Assembly: GCA_949126835.1 (NCBI GenBank)
Contig: OX421509.1
Span: 9,050,411-9,114,410 of the forward strand
Direction of reading: 5' to 3'
DNA length: 64,000 nucleotides
Origin: Anisus vortex
Taxonomy: Eukaryota > Mollusca > Gastropoda > Planorbidae
The position numbers and the translations under genes were made by a program. Below are positions 63,414 to 64,000 of the stretch, in pieces; position 1 is the first letter of the stretch; each line of letters starts with the position of its first letter. The notes under the pieces are model-generated. The model was not told the DNA's origin. It saw only the letters and a program-made list of their open reading frames with translations, and did no database searches.

Positions 63414-64000
63414 ATAGGGAAGTAGAAAAGAGGCTTTTGAAGAAAAAAGTAGGTCATAACAGGCTCGGAACAGCGGGAAGACACTAAATATGATTATGCA
63501 TGGGGAACAAACATCTTTCCGTATTGATACGGATATTCCGGTATTGATCAAAACTACGGTCACAATGGCTCGAGAGGGGAGAGGGATTTTAGAGGGGAGA
63601 AAAAAAAATAATGGCGGTACTGCACAGAGTGATACTGCACACTAATACTGCACGACCCCCCCCCCTCCCCACAGGTCATGTTTCCCTATCGTGTCTCTTT
63701 CTTTCCCTCATCCCCCCCGCCTCAATCTTTCTACCCTCGCTCCCCCTTCCTCGTCATCCCATACTTCTTTTTATATTTTGTCCTCTCGTGTGTGTGAGCA
63801 GTGGTTTTTTTTTTGTTTTCTTTCAGCAGTTTCTTTTTTTTTATATGCCCATGGCTTTGACGTCTGCTGTCTTTGAAATCTTACCACACACACACCATAC
63901 ACACACACACACACAGTCCTTGTTGGGTATTAGCATTACGCTCAGTAGCATTATGGTAGGGGGGGGGACCTGTCCTTCAGACTCTTTAAGTAGCCTGGCG

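Larger units (their letters stand above)
59229..64000. other. right-hand non-coding region
   Basis: No gene or known mobile element recognised. It contains G/C runs, GA microsatellites at 60232-60292 and 63340-63412, a 15-bp GCGGGACTGAGGG-type repeat near 62178-62235, and a 23-bp repeat at 62390-62470. Confidence 0.5.

Overview
The window is animal nuclear DNA. It has spliced genes with GT-AG introns, long AT-rich non-coding stretches, tRNA-derived SINEs, hAT-type DNA transposons, an LTR retrotransposon and very abundant micro- and minisatellites. The protein content and repeat style suggest a lophotrochozoan, most probably a gastropod mollusc. That is an inference: no gene here fixes the species.

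One host gene can be modelled convincingly. It lies on the minus strand from 32215 down to 17629: nine coding exons, phase-consistent splice sites throughout, and a 1218-residue product. The protein is a C2H2 zinc-finger transcription factor. It has a long Ser/Asn/Gly-rich N-terminus, six fingers in the middle, an Arg-Glu/Arg-Asp repeat region, and a final pair of fingers spaced like the C-terminal dimerisation fingers of the Ikaros/Hunchback group. Its introns hold a SINE, two copies of a small inverted-repeat element and several tandem repeats.

Layout: 88-1754 is a hAT transposon with an 8-bp target duplication and a broken transposase. 1803-3197 holds a SINE and two abutting minisatellites. 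3200-17500 is AT-rich non-coding DNA with a hAT MITE, a dimeric 22-bp minisatellite, TATA/E-box promoter-like modules and one exon-like island. 17526-32251 is the zinc-finger gene. 32252-52233 has no gene I can recognise; it is filled with SINE copies, a 1-kb pyrimidine tract, GATA/TAGA and GA microsatellites and a LINE 3' fragment. 52434-59227 is an LTR retrotransposon on the minus strand, and 59229-64000 is non-coding.

The most interesting object is the LTR retrotransposon. Its domains are of Ty3/gypsy type, but the order is Gag, protease, integrase, reverse transcriptase, RNase H, as in Ty1/copia. This is the signature of the rare Gmr1-like group, and its Gag has the matching SCAN-like capsid. 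The two LTRs look identical over 654 bp, so the copy is young. Yet it lacks most of RT and RNase H and has an in-frame stop inside integrase, so it was probably moved in trans. Its leader holds three tandem copies of the primer-binding-site unit, and one end is fused to a SINE at a short shared sequence.
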